DNA from: Torreya grandis
Lineage: Eukaryota; Streptophyta; Pinopsida; Cupressales; Taxaceae
DNA: 64,000 bases
Direction of reading: 5' to 3'
Assembly (NCBI GenBank): GCA_037957365.1
Contig: JARHVA010000006.1
Coordinates: 13,164,001-13,228,000 of the forward strand
The translations under genes were made by a program, and so were the position numbers. The notes beneath the pieces were generated by a model. It did no database searches. It saw only the letters and a program-made list of their open reading frames with translations, and was not told the origin of the DNA. Shown piece by piece: positions 35,725 to 47,080 of this stretch. Within the stretch, counting starts at the first letter, position 1; every line of letters starts with the position of its first letter.

Positions 35725-36830
35725 ATGGGAAATAATGTTCACCATCAAGCCTTCGTATGTCTTGTCCTAACACTTACGAATGGGGGAAAGGGCAAGGCAC
35801 CCCTAAAAATCCTTTAGGGGATGACATGGAGTCTAAATCATCTAAAATTATTTCTCAAATCCAGTCAAATCTACATGGCTTAATGTAGAAGGATTCGCAA
35901 GTCCAAACTTAAATATCAATAATGCAAGGGGAGCTTAATGGCATGAACAATCAATTGTAGAAGATCATGACACAATTGGCTACCATATCATCTCATTTAA
36001 CACTTAAAAACCCTCCACTTTTTCTTTTTGGTCCTCTTCTCAATGCTAACTCTTCCAATATGGGGGTAAAATTGATGTTGCCAAAAGTGGACTTACACAA
36101 TTTTGATGGAAAGGATCCACTCACTTGGTTCACTCAAATTAAAAATATATTTGATCTGCACCAAACTCTTAGCTCTCAAAAGGTGGTCATGGCATCTCTA
36201 TATCTAGAACCTGAGCCATTCATTTGGTATCATTGGTTTTGTGCTCAAAAAGAAGAACACTGGTGCTCCTATTACATGGTTAATATTGTTTGATGAACTG
36301 ATGTCTCACTATTAGGATAATGTTTCTAAAAACTACTTTAACTAGTTATCCAAAATACAAAAAATAGGAACAATGAAGATTATATTCATAAATTTTAGAA
36401 TCTATCCTTACTTGTGGGGGATATCATTGAGGCAAATCTAATAGACCTTTTTTTAGGTGGACTAAAATATAGTATTCAATTAGAGGTTTGTATGTTTAAC
36501 CCTAAAATTGTATCTGAAGTTATACCAAGGGCACACTTAGTAGAAGAAAAAGAGATGATCAAACGTCATCCTTTCACTACTAGCTGGGAATGCACCTTCC
36601 CAAAGCCATCACTACCTCAACCTACCATATTGACACCACAACAAATTAAGGATAAGCATTCCAAAGGGCTATGTTATGGTTTTGATAGAAAATGGAGCAA
36701 AGGTCATCAATGCACTGAAAAGAAGCTATTTTACATTGAAGGGGTTGATGAGGATGAAGAAGATGAGGAGGCATCTAGTGAGGGTTTTGAAGGACCTAAG
36801 GATGAAGCTATATATTCTTAACCTACAATC
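35725..36830 (+). pseudogene. Element IV gag
   Basis: Frame 3 with several stops. VKLMLPKVDLHNFDGKDPL-WFTQIKNIFDLHQ (36063-36165) is the start of a chromovirus capsid domain. The 36414-36821 part has EANLIDLFLGGLK and LVEEKEMIKR, then the knuckle CYGFDRKWSKGHQC (36670-36711), in which the second Cys is replaced by Phe. An acidic tail DEDEEDEEASSE follows, common between gag and protease in this group. The start codon is uncertain. Confidence 0.75.
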
Positions 36831-36879
36831 TCCTACCATTCCTTTGTAGGTATTTCTACTCCTTGGACTCTTAAGGTGG

Positions 36880-37250
36880 TGGGTTTCATTAAGAAATAGA
36901 AGGTCATAGTGTTAATTGACTCAAGTAGTACACACAATTACATCAACAATAAGCTGGTTACTCTTTTGAATTATTTCATCTACCTAGGCACAAAATTTCA
37001 AGTAATGATAGAAAATGGTGGTATAGTTAATTGTTCTATAAAATTCCATAGTATTAAGTTAGCAATGGGGGACTATTTCCTAGATTCTCCTATGTTTCCT
37101 ATTCTTATGGGTAGGACTGACATTGTTTTGGGAGTTCAATGGCTCACCACATTAGGTACTATTGAGATGAATTTCCAAGATTTGTTCATGCATTTTTATT
37201 TTGAAGGAAATCTAGTAGAACTACAAAGATTAAGATTTAAATATACATAA
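36880..37250 (+). pseudogene. Element IV protease
   Basis: VLIDSSSTHNYIN (about 36909-36947) is the D-S-G-x-T-H-x-x-I active-site block with Gly replaced by Ser. KFQVMIENGGIV and FPILMGRTDIVLGVQWL follow, the standard pattern of chromovirus retropepsins. The frame is open for 113 codons. The altered active site suggests an inactive protein. Confidence 0.75.
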
Positions 37251-37289
37251 GTGGTTAGTTCACATTAGATGATAAAGATGCTAGAGGAT

Positions 37290-37514
37290 TTATGGTGTGC
37301 TTGATTTTTATTTATGTTCAAAAAACTGAGTCTACCCATCCTGATTTACAACAAATATTGGATGAGCATTTAGTTATTTTTGGACCCATGCCAAAAGGTC
37401 TTCCTCCTTGTCATACTCATCATCATGCCATCAAACTCATTCATGGAAGTATGCCACCCAACATCAGACCATACAAATGTCCTTATGCCCAAAAGAGTTA
37501 AATTAAAAAAATGG
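37290..37514 (+). pseudogene. Element IV reverse transcriptase, N-terminal part before element V
   Basis: Frame 2: HPDLQQILDEHLVIFGP-PKGLPPCHTHHHAIKL and PPNIRPYKCPYAQKS, the classic lead-in of plant Ty3/gypsy RT. The sequence then runs into AATGG, where element V is inserted. The same frame continues after V at 55152. Confidence 0.85.
37510..37514. repeat. Target duplication of element V, left copy
   Basis: AATGG directly before the LTR; the same five bases stand at 55147-55151. Confidence 0.85.
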
Positions 37515-37830
37515 TGTAGACACCGAAATCGTGTCTAACCCTTGGTCATCTTCCCCCTTGGTCCATTCCTAACCCATTCCTAAAACATGCACTTACTAAT
37601 TTAAAAATAATAATTTATTATTAATATCCTCCCCTTTGACACATCACCTATAACACCTCGCCTTGGACTATTTCCCACCCTATGACTCACCCAAGACCTA
37701 TTCTTACTTCTTTCTAACTGCCTAACCAACTCTCGTGCGTATTTAGCCCAACCTTCGACAATTCTCCAACAGATCGTGCACTTGGCGGATGGAAAACGAG
37801 CTTGGTGGCTCTTTTACTCCTTCTGCACCC

Positions 37831-37880
37831 GCCGACGTCGGTCAAATGTTGGCCAACGTCGGCGGGATAGCCGACATCGA
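37831..37880. repeat. CCGACGTCGG-type units in element V 5' LTR, group 1
   Basis: GCCGACGTCGGT (37831), GGCCAACGTCGGC (37851) and GCCGACATCGA (37870). The intact unit contains two inverted RCCGAC cores around GACGTC; the others differ mainly by CpG-decay changes. Confidence 0.7.
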
Positions 37881-38651
37881 TTTTACTTAAACCAAATTTC
37901 TAACCTTTTGACGAATCTAATCACAAATCATTAATCTCTGGAGCTAATCACGAATCTCGAATCCTCTTCCGGTGAAACAAAGTTCTCATGCTTTTGCTTT
38001 CTAGTGTTCTGGCTTCTTTTTTTTCTCGCAGGGATCAGCATTCTTGATAGCATTTTCTAGGCACTGAGGTCTTGCATCAGACATTCTACATAGGGATTGC
38101 ATGATATCTCCATCACCAGCGGCAACCAAAACACAGCTTCTACACCTTTGCCAACTCGTGTCACAGCTAAGTATTTATACTATTTTTATTTCAGTGTCAT
38201 TTCAAATATATTAGCATTCTGTCTATTGTCTATTCCAAGCATCCTTGACCCAACCTTCTCTGTTCTTTTTGGAGAGGCTGAAAAGCCTTCTCTCATCCCT
38301 TAGTCCCTTTTCTTTGCCTCTGACACCCGTTTAGTCTCTCTTTAGACAAACACCCTCTGTTTAATCAACTCAGCACAAGCTATCAGAGACCTACAGACCA
38401 TCTTAAGACCAATCTAATCAACCTGACTAAATTACTTCATGGAAAGGCTGAAAAGCCTTTTTCCTGCCCCTTACCCCTTTTCCTGACAACATACCCTCTG
38501 CCTTAGTTCTTATTAAAGATTCTATCTACTATTTTACCATCCCAAACAAACTCCTTGACTCACAAACAAGACCATAGTCCATCTTGCAGACCAGAAACTA
38601 GACCTGTAACCCATCCTTGGCCATTACCCTGATCGACCTCGTCCATTTCCC

Positions 38652-38712
38652 CTACCGATGTCGACAGTCTAACTGACGTCGGTGACTTCCTGACCGATGT
38701 CAGTGACTATGC
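38652..38712. repeat. CCGACGTCGG-type units in element V 5' LTR, group 2
   Basis: ACCGATGTCGAC, ACTGACGTCGGT and ACCGATGTCAGT, spaced about 18-20 bp. The 3' LTR has four units here. Confidence 0.7.
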
Positions 38713-38813
38713 TAAGCAGATTGTAGCTTATCAGGTACGCATTTGCTTTTAGTTCTTTCTTTTTAGTCTTTTATTATTTCTCTTTTCTGTCTCTGTCATA
38801 TTCTATTTTAATA

Positions 38814-38878
38814 GTGGATTGTCATCCTCCAAAAAGCCTTAGCACTTCTAAGACCAAGCTTTTGCTTGGCAATCCACC
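38814..38878 (+). other. Conserved LTR hairpin, element V 5' LTR
   Basis: Closed by AGTGGATTGTC and GGCAATCCACC, with further arms CCAAGCTTTTGCTTGG and AGCCTTAGCACTTCT. Aligns with the element II hairpin in sense orientation (GTGGATTG-ACAGCCTCC... GGCAATCCACC). It lies about 200-260 bp before the LTR end, probably inside the transcribed R/U5 part. Confidence 0.6.
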
Positions 38879-39076
38879 CTCTTATCAGCTAACATTTTTT
38901 GTGTTTTAGTGTCTGTCTCTTTTAGGTGTCATCCTCCACAATCAAAGAGGAGTTCTCACAACATCTGGATAACGGTGTGCACGACTACATCTAGGTACAT
39001 ACAAGCCTAGACCATTTCTTTAAGTTTCTCATTTTCTCTCTTTGAATGTGAAAGCGAAAATAGCGTAGAAACGTTC

Positions 39077-39095
39077 TGGCATGCCCGATGGGACC
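39077..39095 (+). other. Element V primer binding site
   Basis: TGGCATGCCCGATGGGACC three bases after the LTR; same class as in I, II and VI. Confidence 0.8.
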
Positions 39096-39930
39096 CTTAG
39101 GGCCTTCCTTGGGTTCCTTTCCTTCTTTTTTCATTTAGGTGCATTAGGTTTCTTCCTCTTCACCTCTTTCTTCTTTTCTAAAAGACATCATAAGTAGGAA
39201 TAAAAAGAACTTTTCTTTCTTTTCTTGCATTTCTAGACTAGTCAAAAATCATATTCTTCAACCCTTTCTCAACTTGTTTTCATTCCAACTTAACATTTTG
39301 ACTTGGGGCTTAAAAATATATTGCATTCCATTTCTGTTTGCTTGCATTTCTTAGTCCACACTTAGTAATTAATAACCACATATTGAATTAATCGTAGATC
39401 ACTTGATGTTACACAACCAAACCACGTGCACTAAACCAAACATCAAACTTACCTGAGACAAGGCCCGACTGGGATTTCATCACCCAGCAGATACCTTACC
39501 CATCCCGGCAATCCTACTTGGATTTCACCACTAAGGGGAAAGCCCACTCTATTCTCTGGCAGAGTCTAATCTATAGGGAAAGTATATTTTGGCTAAGCGA
39601 GACCAGCTTACCACTGGAATTGTGAAGTGAGGGGAGCTTGCTCCTTAGCACCAGGCCAAGTACAAAACCTAACACAGACTTTTGAGCACCTAAACATACC
39701 TGAAACCATCTTTAGACTACCTCTTCTAGGACCCTTCTAATAGCCAACCTCTCCAAACATCACTTTAAGGCATAAGCCACACGAGCTTAATAATTTATTT
39801 CTAGGGATTTAACGCTTAGGATCTACCTGTCTTCATCTTATTTTCTATTTTTATCTATTTTTTTTGAGCTGGTAAGGACGTCTTCTTTATTTCCAAAAAC
39901 TTTTAAATTTTTTGAGTTTCTAGAAAACAC
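39096..39930 (+). other. Element V untranslated leader
   Basis: About 1.1 kb between PBS and gag (continuing to 40173). No gene. The last part holds the palindrome array listed next. Confidence 0.6.
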
Positions 39931-39932
39931 AG

Positions 39933-40048
39933 TAACTGACATCGGTTTTGTAATCGACGTTGACAACTTTTCTCCACCGGCATCGGTTATCTAACTGACA
40001 TCGGCGGTCTTATTCATTGACATCAGTTCTTTTATCGACGTCGATCAC
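39933..40048. repeat. CCGACGTCGG-type array in the element V leader
   Basis: Six units: ACTGACATCGGT, ATCGACGTTGAC, ACCGGCATCGGT, ACTGACATCGGC, ATTGACATCAGT and ATCGACGTCGAT, with start-to-start distances of about 17 to 24 bp. None codes for a conserved peptide. All are single- or double-transition variants of one palindrome. Confidence 0.75.
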
Positions 40049-40173
40049 TGTCCAATCTTTTTTCCCAAAAATAGCAAGTCTAAAATCCAACTTTCTTGTT
40101 GTCTAAACATTCATTCTGGTTTTCTGAGACTGAAAAACACAATTTTCTGAAACTTGACCCTTTTTTGCCTTGA

Positions 40174-43100
40174 ATGGTTTTGACACGTAGTCAAACCAAG
40201 GCTCTTCTTAACCACGCTAGGCAACAACCGCTTCCACCTTCACCATCCATAACCAGTTCTATAATGGAGTTCCACTTGGAGACTGAAAGAACTCCTACTC
40301 ACCCAACCCTGCCCCAAACTCCTATTGTCCCAGAAGGGGACCAAGATTTCGCACGATTCTTGGACCTCAATGTCAAAGCCTTGCAGCACTATCTCGCACA
40401 TAGCCAAACGTGAAACTCCCTAGGCAACCCAATCTATGGGATGCCGACTTCCTTAGTCAAGATAAGGATCACATCAACAGCATCTACAATTCAACCTATA
40501 TACAATCAAGCCAACACCTCGACTAATAACCCAACCGTGTCCTACCTTTAAAATTTAGCCTCTCCTTCTAGACCTACCTCCATGGGGGTTCTGGTACCCC
40601 CTCAACCTCAAACTACTCAACCAAATCCTACACCTTTCTAAAACCTAGTGGTCTCTATCCCCCCTACTCTTGCACCTATCAACACAAGAGTAACTGTCTA
40701 CCCTTCAACAAGTGTGGCTACTCCTCAACCTTCTTTAACGGCCCCTATCCAACTTGTGCCTACCAACCCCATAAAACAAGTGCCCTTGGCTTCAACTTCC
40801 ACCCTGAGAACTAGCTACCCATATGTTGCATCTACGCAACCAACCATGTCATATGCCCCTCTCAATATCTTTCAAGCACCTTATAATCTAGGGGGTGCTC
40901 CACCCACCAATCCATCAGCAGATATCATCAAAATGCTGATGGACAAGATGTCTAGTCTAGAGACCTCCATTTCTGGCTCACGCAATTCTCTCTCATATGA
41001 GCAAATTTGCAGTGAGCCCATTCATCCTTCTGTCCCGATTAGGCCATATCCCAGCCAGTGGGAACTTCCTAAATTTTCTCGCTTTCAAAGCAAAGAAGAC
41101 CCACAGCAACACTTACGGGCATTCAGACATGCCTGTTACCTTATTGCCCATGATGATGCATTGCTCTTACACACGTTTCTTATGTCTCTCTCTGGTGCTG
41201 TGCTTGATTGGTATAGCTCTCTTGCCACCCATTCCCTCTTCACATTTACACAGTTGGCCCAACTCTTTCTTGATCACTTCTCCATCAACATCACCAAGAA
41301 GGTCTCAAACACGGACCTCTATTCTATCTGCCAATTCAAGGATGAATCCATAGCTGACTTCATTGCTCACTGGAGAGGCCTCATCAATCAACTCTCCTTT
41401 TCCTTACCCCAACCTAAACTTATTAAACTTTTCTCTCGAGCCTGCGCCAAACATATTTCTTCCACCTTACAGGTTCAGACCTTCCGCACCTTCGACGAAG
41501 CCTTCACGATGGCCCGCAAACTTGAATTACATGCCATCGAGGAAAATAAAGTCAAGTTGCAGAGCAAGAATCCCAACTCTAAGATCAATGACTCCTCTTC
41601 TTCTAAACCTTCATCATCTAATCCTAAGTCTAAAGCTTTAGCTAACATTGTGGTCGTTAGACCTTCATCCTCTTCAACCAATCAGCTTGAGCCATCCACA
41701 TCTCAGAGCGCCACTTGCCAATTCTAGCAGAGATACGTACAACAACAGTATACTCCTCTCAGAGAATCATACGCGTCTGTGTTAGAAAAACTTGTTAGAT
41801 AGGGGGTTCTCAATCTCCCCCAGATCCGACCACCTCCACAATTTGATCCCTCACGTGCCATCCTTGTGTGGTATAGGGAAAATGACTTCTGCAATTACCA
41901 TCATGTCAAAGGTCATGACATGGGTAACTACAAAACCTTTAAAAACATAATCCAAGACATGCTTGAAAAGGGTGACCTCATCCTAGACAATCCCAATGCA
42001 CCCCCTAATCAGGGCATCGACATCTTCAAGTAACCATTCCCCAATCATCCACTGACCCAAAACAATGTCCAAACCTTGATTGAAAACACTCATGAACACA
42101 ACATTTGAACAGTCAATACAGTTTTGCCCTTCATCCCCGACCAACCTCAAGAGGTTAGTCCATCTATCAGTCCATCACGTGTGGATGAACCTCTTTCTCC
42201 AGTTAGTTCTCTGTCAACCTCTCTCATCTTGGAAGACGCCTCAACCTTACTGGCACCACCAGTCTCACCATCCTCCTTCCTGCTACCTATGGAGGACCCG
42301 ACCCTTCCTACTCCTAGACCGCAAGTGGAGGGCACCATCATCCCTGCCCTTTACCTACTTGAGGAGCCACATTCTCCAGTTCCTTCTCCACCAAGAGAAG
42401 AACCTGACTCTCCATCTTCTTTGACCAACAACAATCTAGTTATAACTCCTCCACCCCTTGGGTCCAAGACTACTGCCACACCTAATACATTTTCAGCCCT
42501 GCAACCAATCACATCTTCTAAAGGACTGAAGTCTCATCCTACAACTTCCCAACCATTCTCTCAATTAGTAGAGAAATTAGGACTTCTCCAACCAAAGAAA
42601 GTGGAACATCAAGCATTATGAGAGCAACTCAAAGCTCCTCATCTTACTCAGCCTATCTCATCTCATGCCGCTAACTCTCTTGTGACAAAATCCCCTAAAG
42701 TCTTTGACACAAATCAGACTTCCACTTCTAAACCTTTGAAATATCAACCATTCATATCAGAACACAAACCCTCATCTACCCCATCTAAATCGATCAAGTC
42801 ACTCAGCATTCGCCCTGTCTCTACCCTCACTCACTCGCAAGTGAAGGTGGACTTAGACCAGAGCTCGACCAATAGTAGTCTCCCAACCAAGTTGAAGAAG
42901 ACTGCCAGACCACATAAGCGAACCCCTCCTCCACCGTCAATATTACCCTCTATTTTAGGCCCTCATCCTTCTACCCTAATCGGAGTGCTCCCTACTCCGA
43001 CCCTTAACCAAAATAAATTACCTCCATTACTTCCTTTGCCAGCCATAAGTCTACCTCTTCTCAAAAATTTGGCACCTCTCACGAAGAAAGTGCCGTCTTC

Positions 43101-43770
43101 ACATGTGGCCGCACCACCAATCAAAAAAGTGGTACGAAAGCCTTCTTCAACACCTCCCAAGCAAAAGTCACTAGCACATCATGCATCAACAAGCACGGAC
43201 CCCTTAGTAGGTTCATACGCTTTGATATTACGCCAACTTTTGTAGACTTCTAGCATAACCCTTCCATCTATCAAGCCAATCCAACCCCTCAGGTCAAAAC
43301 CTTCCTGGTTCGACGATACGAAGATTTGCTTATACCATCGTAGGCCAGGACATAATACCGAGACTTGCTGTGCCCTCAAGGTAGTCATTCACTGCTATAT
43401 GGAGAAGGACACTCTTCTCCTTGAGGACACTCTTGACCAACCCTCGACACCTTCCCATCCAACCTCTTCAACCACATCAACATCTCACCAGCAGGCCATG
43501 ACCCCTTCTTCACCTCCTATCTTTGAAATCAATGCTATCCACATAACCACTAGGTCACAAAAGGACAAGGTGAAAGAAAAAACTACTATTCCTTAGACCT
43601 ATCCTTTTGTCCAGTCACCTCAACCACCAAAACCCAAGATTTCCATCTTAGGTGCATCCCAATCCCCTTCTTCAGAGGCAATCAAAGACTCTATGATAAA
43701 ACAACTTCACCAAACGCCTGTGAAGATGACCTTATATGACCTTATCCAAAGCTCCCCCAGCATCGTCAAG
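40174..43770 (+). pseudogene. Element V gag with two Zn-knuckle-like modules
   Basis: One frame (frame 1) from MVLTRSQTKALL at 40174 to about 43770, broken by roughly ten stops. The Retrotrans_gag core is at 41040-41480 (RFQSKEDPQQHLRAFRHACY, LDWYSSLATHSLFTF, QFKDESIADFIAHWRGLI). Knuckle-like module 1 is CNYHHVKGHDMGNYK near 41890, module 2 is YHRRPGHNTETCCALK near 43335. Between them is an about 420-residue Pro/Ser/Thr-rich linker with QPFSQLVEKLGL. It ends TTRSQKDKVKEKTTIP. The longest uninterrupted part is 359 codons (40648-41727). It would form the particle and bind RNA. The long linker and doubled knuckle are shared with element II. Confidence 0.8.
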
Positions 43771-44830
43771 CTCTAATCAAAGCCTTACAGGCAGCGGAGG
43801 TCCAACCTGAAGACCCTTAACCACTAGCTTCCCTAGTCCATTCTTTATCCCCCGTCGCCTCTATCACTTTCAGTGATTCTGAAATTCCTACCTCTACCTT
43901 GGAAGATCAGGACGCTGCTCTTTTTATCACAACCTACATTGATTGAACCCATATTAAGTGAGTTATGATTGATGAGGGTGCCAGCATTAATATCATTTCT
44001 ACCCATGCCTTTGATCAATTGGCTCTTCCCAAGAATTGCGTATCGAAAATCGACGCAATCCTTAGATCCTTTAATGACACCACTGCTAACACTATTGGCA
44101 CTGTTGTCCTCCATATTTGTGTTAGCCCGCGCACAATCCCAGAGCTCTTCTACATCATTGAGGGAGAATTCTAATATAACATGCTATTAGGATGACCCTG
44201 GATCCGTGCCATGGCTTGCGTCCCTTCAACACTTCACCGTTGTGTCAAATTTGAACATGACAAACAAATCTATGTCATTCTTGCCGACCCATCCCCTTTT
44301 AAGACTTGTAACACAACTTATCAACCAAATGACATTCTTATTCCTCTCAAGGCACCACCCCAAACATCATCTCCATCCGTGGAAGCGTCAACTAGTACAC
44401 AAACAGCGGTTGCCATCACATCACCTTCTCAAGTAACAACCAAGGACCCCATGGATGATATCTTCTAAAGACTTTCACTTGGGGAATATTGCTTACTTAC
44501 TCTAGACATGTTTTAGACTCCTCAAGAGTATGGACAGCTTCATCAAAATCCAAGCTATGACTGTCAGATCAAAATGGTCATTCCTTATGGTCCTCCTAGC
44601 CTTCGAACCAATCTCGTCTATGGGGGGCTGGATCAAGCTCCTACTGACAGGAATCCTTCCTCCTCACCTCAACTATTCACATCCAATTTCTCCTTTCTTG
44701 GCAACCCCACCTTTGCACATACCTACCTTTATAGGTGTTCATGGAAGGGTTTTGGCTTTGGGCGCTACAAACAAGGCTCCCATCGGCCTATCGAACCACC
44801 TAATGACAATAATGCCAAGAAATGATATTG
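43771..44830 (+). pseudogene. Element V protease region
   Basis: After a frame change near 43750 to frame 3. VMIDEGASINIISTHAFDQL (43960-44020) is the Tat-type retropepsin active-site block. YIIEGEF, then (after a stop) NMLLG and PWIRAMACVPSTLHRCVKF (44190-44250) follow, the usual G-R-x-W-I-H-x-x-x-A-V-P-S-T-L-H-Q block before RT. The frame continues as a linker (LIPLKAPP, GFGFGRYKQG) to 44830. Stops at 43823, 43946, 43958, 44172, 44193, 44466 and 44514 approximately. Non-functional here. Confidence 0.75.
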
Positions 44831-44959
44831 ACTGGGTTTCCAAGAACCCACTGAGGATTCCACAAACCTTTGTCCAAAACCCACCATCGACTAATCTCTT
44901 TCAGAATCGCCTATTCTTCCATCCTCACCTACGGAGTCGGTGGTTTCCATCCCTCCTAG

Positions 44960-44969
44960 TTTTTTTTTT
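44960..44969 (+). other. T10 run at the frame change before element V RT
   Basis: Frame 3 (protease and linker, ...SIPPSFFFA) changes to frame 2 (RT side, starting LEHLTYQLNG) at a run of ten T. The simplest reading is a slippage indel in the homopolymer. Programmed frameshifting is possible but not supported, since this copy is dead. Confidence 0.5.
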
Positions 44970-44984
44970 GCATAAACACCATCC

Positions 44985-46130
44985 ACTTGGAACACCTAAC
45001 CTATCAACTCAACGGGATTCCCAGGTCTCTCCCTCTCGTTTATCCCAGCATGATAGACGATGAATCGGCAACCATCAACACTATCCACTGCATAGACGAC
45101 GATGCCATTTTTACCTATATGGGTGCCGATGATTCTTTCATTCAACGCTCCCTCCCTTCTGAAATGCAGGTTATGTTAAATGAATCAACCATTGACATTA
45201 ACCTTCCATCTTTTGGTGTTCCTCATGTCTTAAAGATTGGTCAATCTTTAGACACCCAAGAGCAGATCGACTATACCACATTTCTCTCAGACAATCGCAA
45301 GGCCTTTGCCTGGACCTACGATGACATGCTTGGTATCGACCCTAACATTGCCACTCATAACATTGTCATAAACCTAGAGGCTAAGCCTGTTAGGCAAAAG
45401 CTTTGCAAAATGCATCCTTGTGTTGCACTTCTTGTCAAAGAGGAGCTTCAGCGTCTTCTCTCTTTCTCTTTCATCCAACCTATTGATTATCTGTAGTGGG
45501 TATCTAACATCATTCCTGTTACCAAAGCAACTGGAGGGATCTGAATCTGTATGGACTATCACGACCTCAACCTGGCTTGTCCCAAGGATGACTTTCCTCT
45601 TCTAAACATTGACCAACTTGTTGATCTTACGGCTAGTCATGAGATGTTATCACTCATGGACAAATTTTCAGGATATAACCAAATCCTGATTACACTAAAA
45701 GATCAGCACAAAACCACCTTCATTACACCATAGGGAAATTTTTGCTATCGGGTCATGCCTTTTGGTCTGAAAAACGTAGGTGCCACATATCAGCGTGCCA
45801 TGACTTACATCTTTCACGATCTCCTCCATAAAATCATGGAGGACTATGTAGATGACCTACTTGGCAAGTCTAAGCTTCGTCGCAACCATTTGACTATCTT
45901 CAAGATCATCTTCTCTCACCTTCGTCAGTATATTGTCCGTCTTAACCCCAAGAAATGCATCTTTGGGGTCCTCTCAGGAAAGCTCCTAGGGTTCATCGTC
46001 TCTCTTCGTGGCATCGAGATAGATCCTACCAAAATCTACGCTATCCTTGAAATGCCACCTCCGACTAATCTCAAGCAACTTCACAGTCTACAAGGGAAGC
46101 TCCAATCCATCCGCCGCTTCATTTCGTAGC
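44985..46130 (+). pseudogene. Element V reverse transcriptase
   Basis: Frame 2. The lead-in at 45280-45420 (FLSDNRKAFAWTYDDMLGID, then HNIVINLEAKPVRQK) precedes the fingers and palm: ICMDYHDLNLACPKDDFPL, LMDKFSGYNQI and FCYRVMPFGLKN. The catalytic motif YVDD is intact at 45845-45856. LNPKKCIFGV and GKLLGFIVSLRGIEIDP follow. Stops at about 45494, 45541, 45731 and 46127 each fit CAG, CGA or TGG turned into a stop. It would copy element RNA into DNA in the particle. The frame itself has no indel from 44987 to the end of integrase, which speaks for recent activity. Confidence 0.9.
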
Positions 46131-46680
46131 TTTCTGACCGCTGCCAACCCTTTCATCATCTCCTCAAGAAGGACATCTCCTTTAAATGGGATAAAGATTG
46201 CTAAGAGGCTTTTAAAGCCCTCAAATGCTATTTGGTCTATCCACCAGTCCTTATTCCACCAAAAGATGACCAGCCCTTCTACCTCTACATCTCAGCAACC
46301 AATCATTCGTTAGGTGCCATGATCGCGCATCGAGACGAGCAACACCATGAGCAAGCGGTCTACTACATAAGCCAAACACTTGTCGACTATGAAACTCGGT
46401 ATACTCATACCGAGAAACTCTATTTAGCATTAGTTTTTGCCACTACCAAGCTTCGTCAATATCTTCTCAATCACAAAACCTTTGTCATCACTCACACTGA
46501 TCCTCTTAAATACATGCATTCCAAGCCATATCAAAACCAACGTATGGCTCGTTGGCTCATGCTTTTTGCTGAGTTTGACTTAGAATTTATCCAGCAAAAA
46601 TCTATAAAGGGGCAAAAAATCGCTGACCAACTAGCAGATGCCCCTCTTCCCAACAATCAACCTTCTCAGTGCGAGTTTCT
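46131..46680 (+). pseudogene. Element V RNase H (first, Ty3 type)
   Basis: KWDKDC-EAFKALKCYLVYPPVL, then PFYLYISATNHSLGAMIAH, VYYISQTLVDYETRYTHTEK and LALVFATTKLRQYLL, up to MARWLMLFAEFDLEF and IADQLADAPL. The acidic residue usual in LYISATD is Asn here, as this domain is often degenerate in Tat elements that carry a second RNase H. It acts on the RNA-DNA hybrid. Confidence 0.85.
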
Positions 46681-46699
46681 TGATGAATCTATCGCCACT

Positions 46700-47080
46700 C
46701 TCTCGACTAATGACACATTCTACCAAATGACGATGTACTTCGACGGCTCCAAATGTCAACTCGGTGGGGGTGCGGGGGTCATCCTCATCCCACATGAAGG
46801 TGAGCCCATGCCCCTATCTTTCAAACTTGACTTTGAATGTACTAATAATATTGCCGAATATGAAGCCTTAATTTTGGGACTTTAAACTGCCCTTTCTTTA
46901 AACATCAAGACCATCAACATCTTCGGTGACTCACAACTTGTCGTCAATCAAATCAAGGGTTCATATCTTTGTAAAAATGAAATTTTACAAAGGTACAAGC
47001 ACCGTGTTGACACCCTTCTAGCATCTTTCAACCATCACTTATTGTAGACTGTCCCTCGATCTACGAATAAGTTTGCTGAC
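46700..47080 (+). pseudogene. Element V second RNase H (archaeal-type, Tat hallmark)
   Basis: MYFDGSKCQLGGGAGVILI has the first Asp. CTNNIAEYEALILGL has the Glu, IFGDSQLVVNQIKG the second Asp and NKFADTMASLASH the last Asp; all four catalytic positions are visible. One TAA (46882-46885) and one TAG near 47046 interrupt it. Gain of this domain between the first RNase H and integrase defines the Tat clade. Confidence 0.88.

Larger units (their letters stand above)
37515..39073 (+). repeat. Element V 5' LTR
   Basis: Starts TGTAGACACC. The last base is G where the 3' copy has the expected CA end. 1559 bp, against 1589 bp in the 3' copy; differences include a missing 15-bp repeat copy (near 37660) and one missing palindrome unit (near 38700). 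Contains two groups of CCGACGTCGG-type units (37831-37880 and 38652-38710) and the conserved hairpin. Confidence 0.93.

Noticed and set aside
42963..43388. Minus-strand frames of 65-69 codons within element V gag
   Set aside because: Antisense shadows of the Pro/Ser-rich gag linker and the second knuckle.
44530..45063. 177-codon plus-strand frame in element V
   Set aside because: It runs in a frame different from both the protease block (frame 3) and the RT block (frame 2) and has no motif; a shadow frame.
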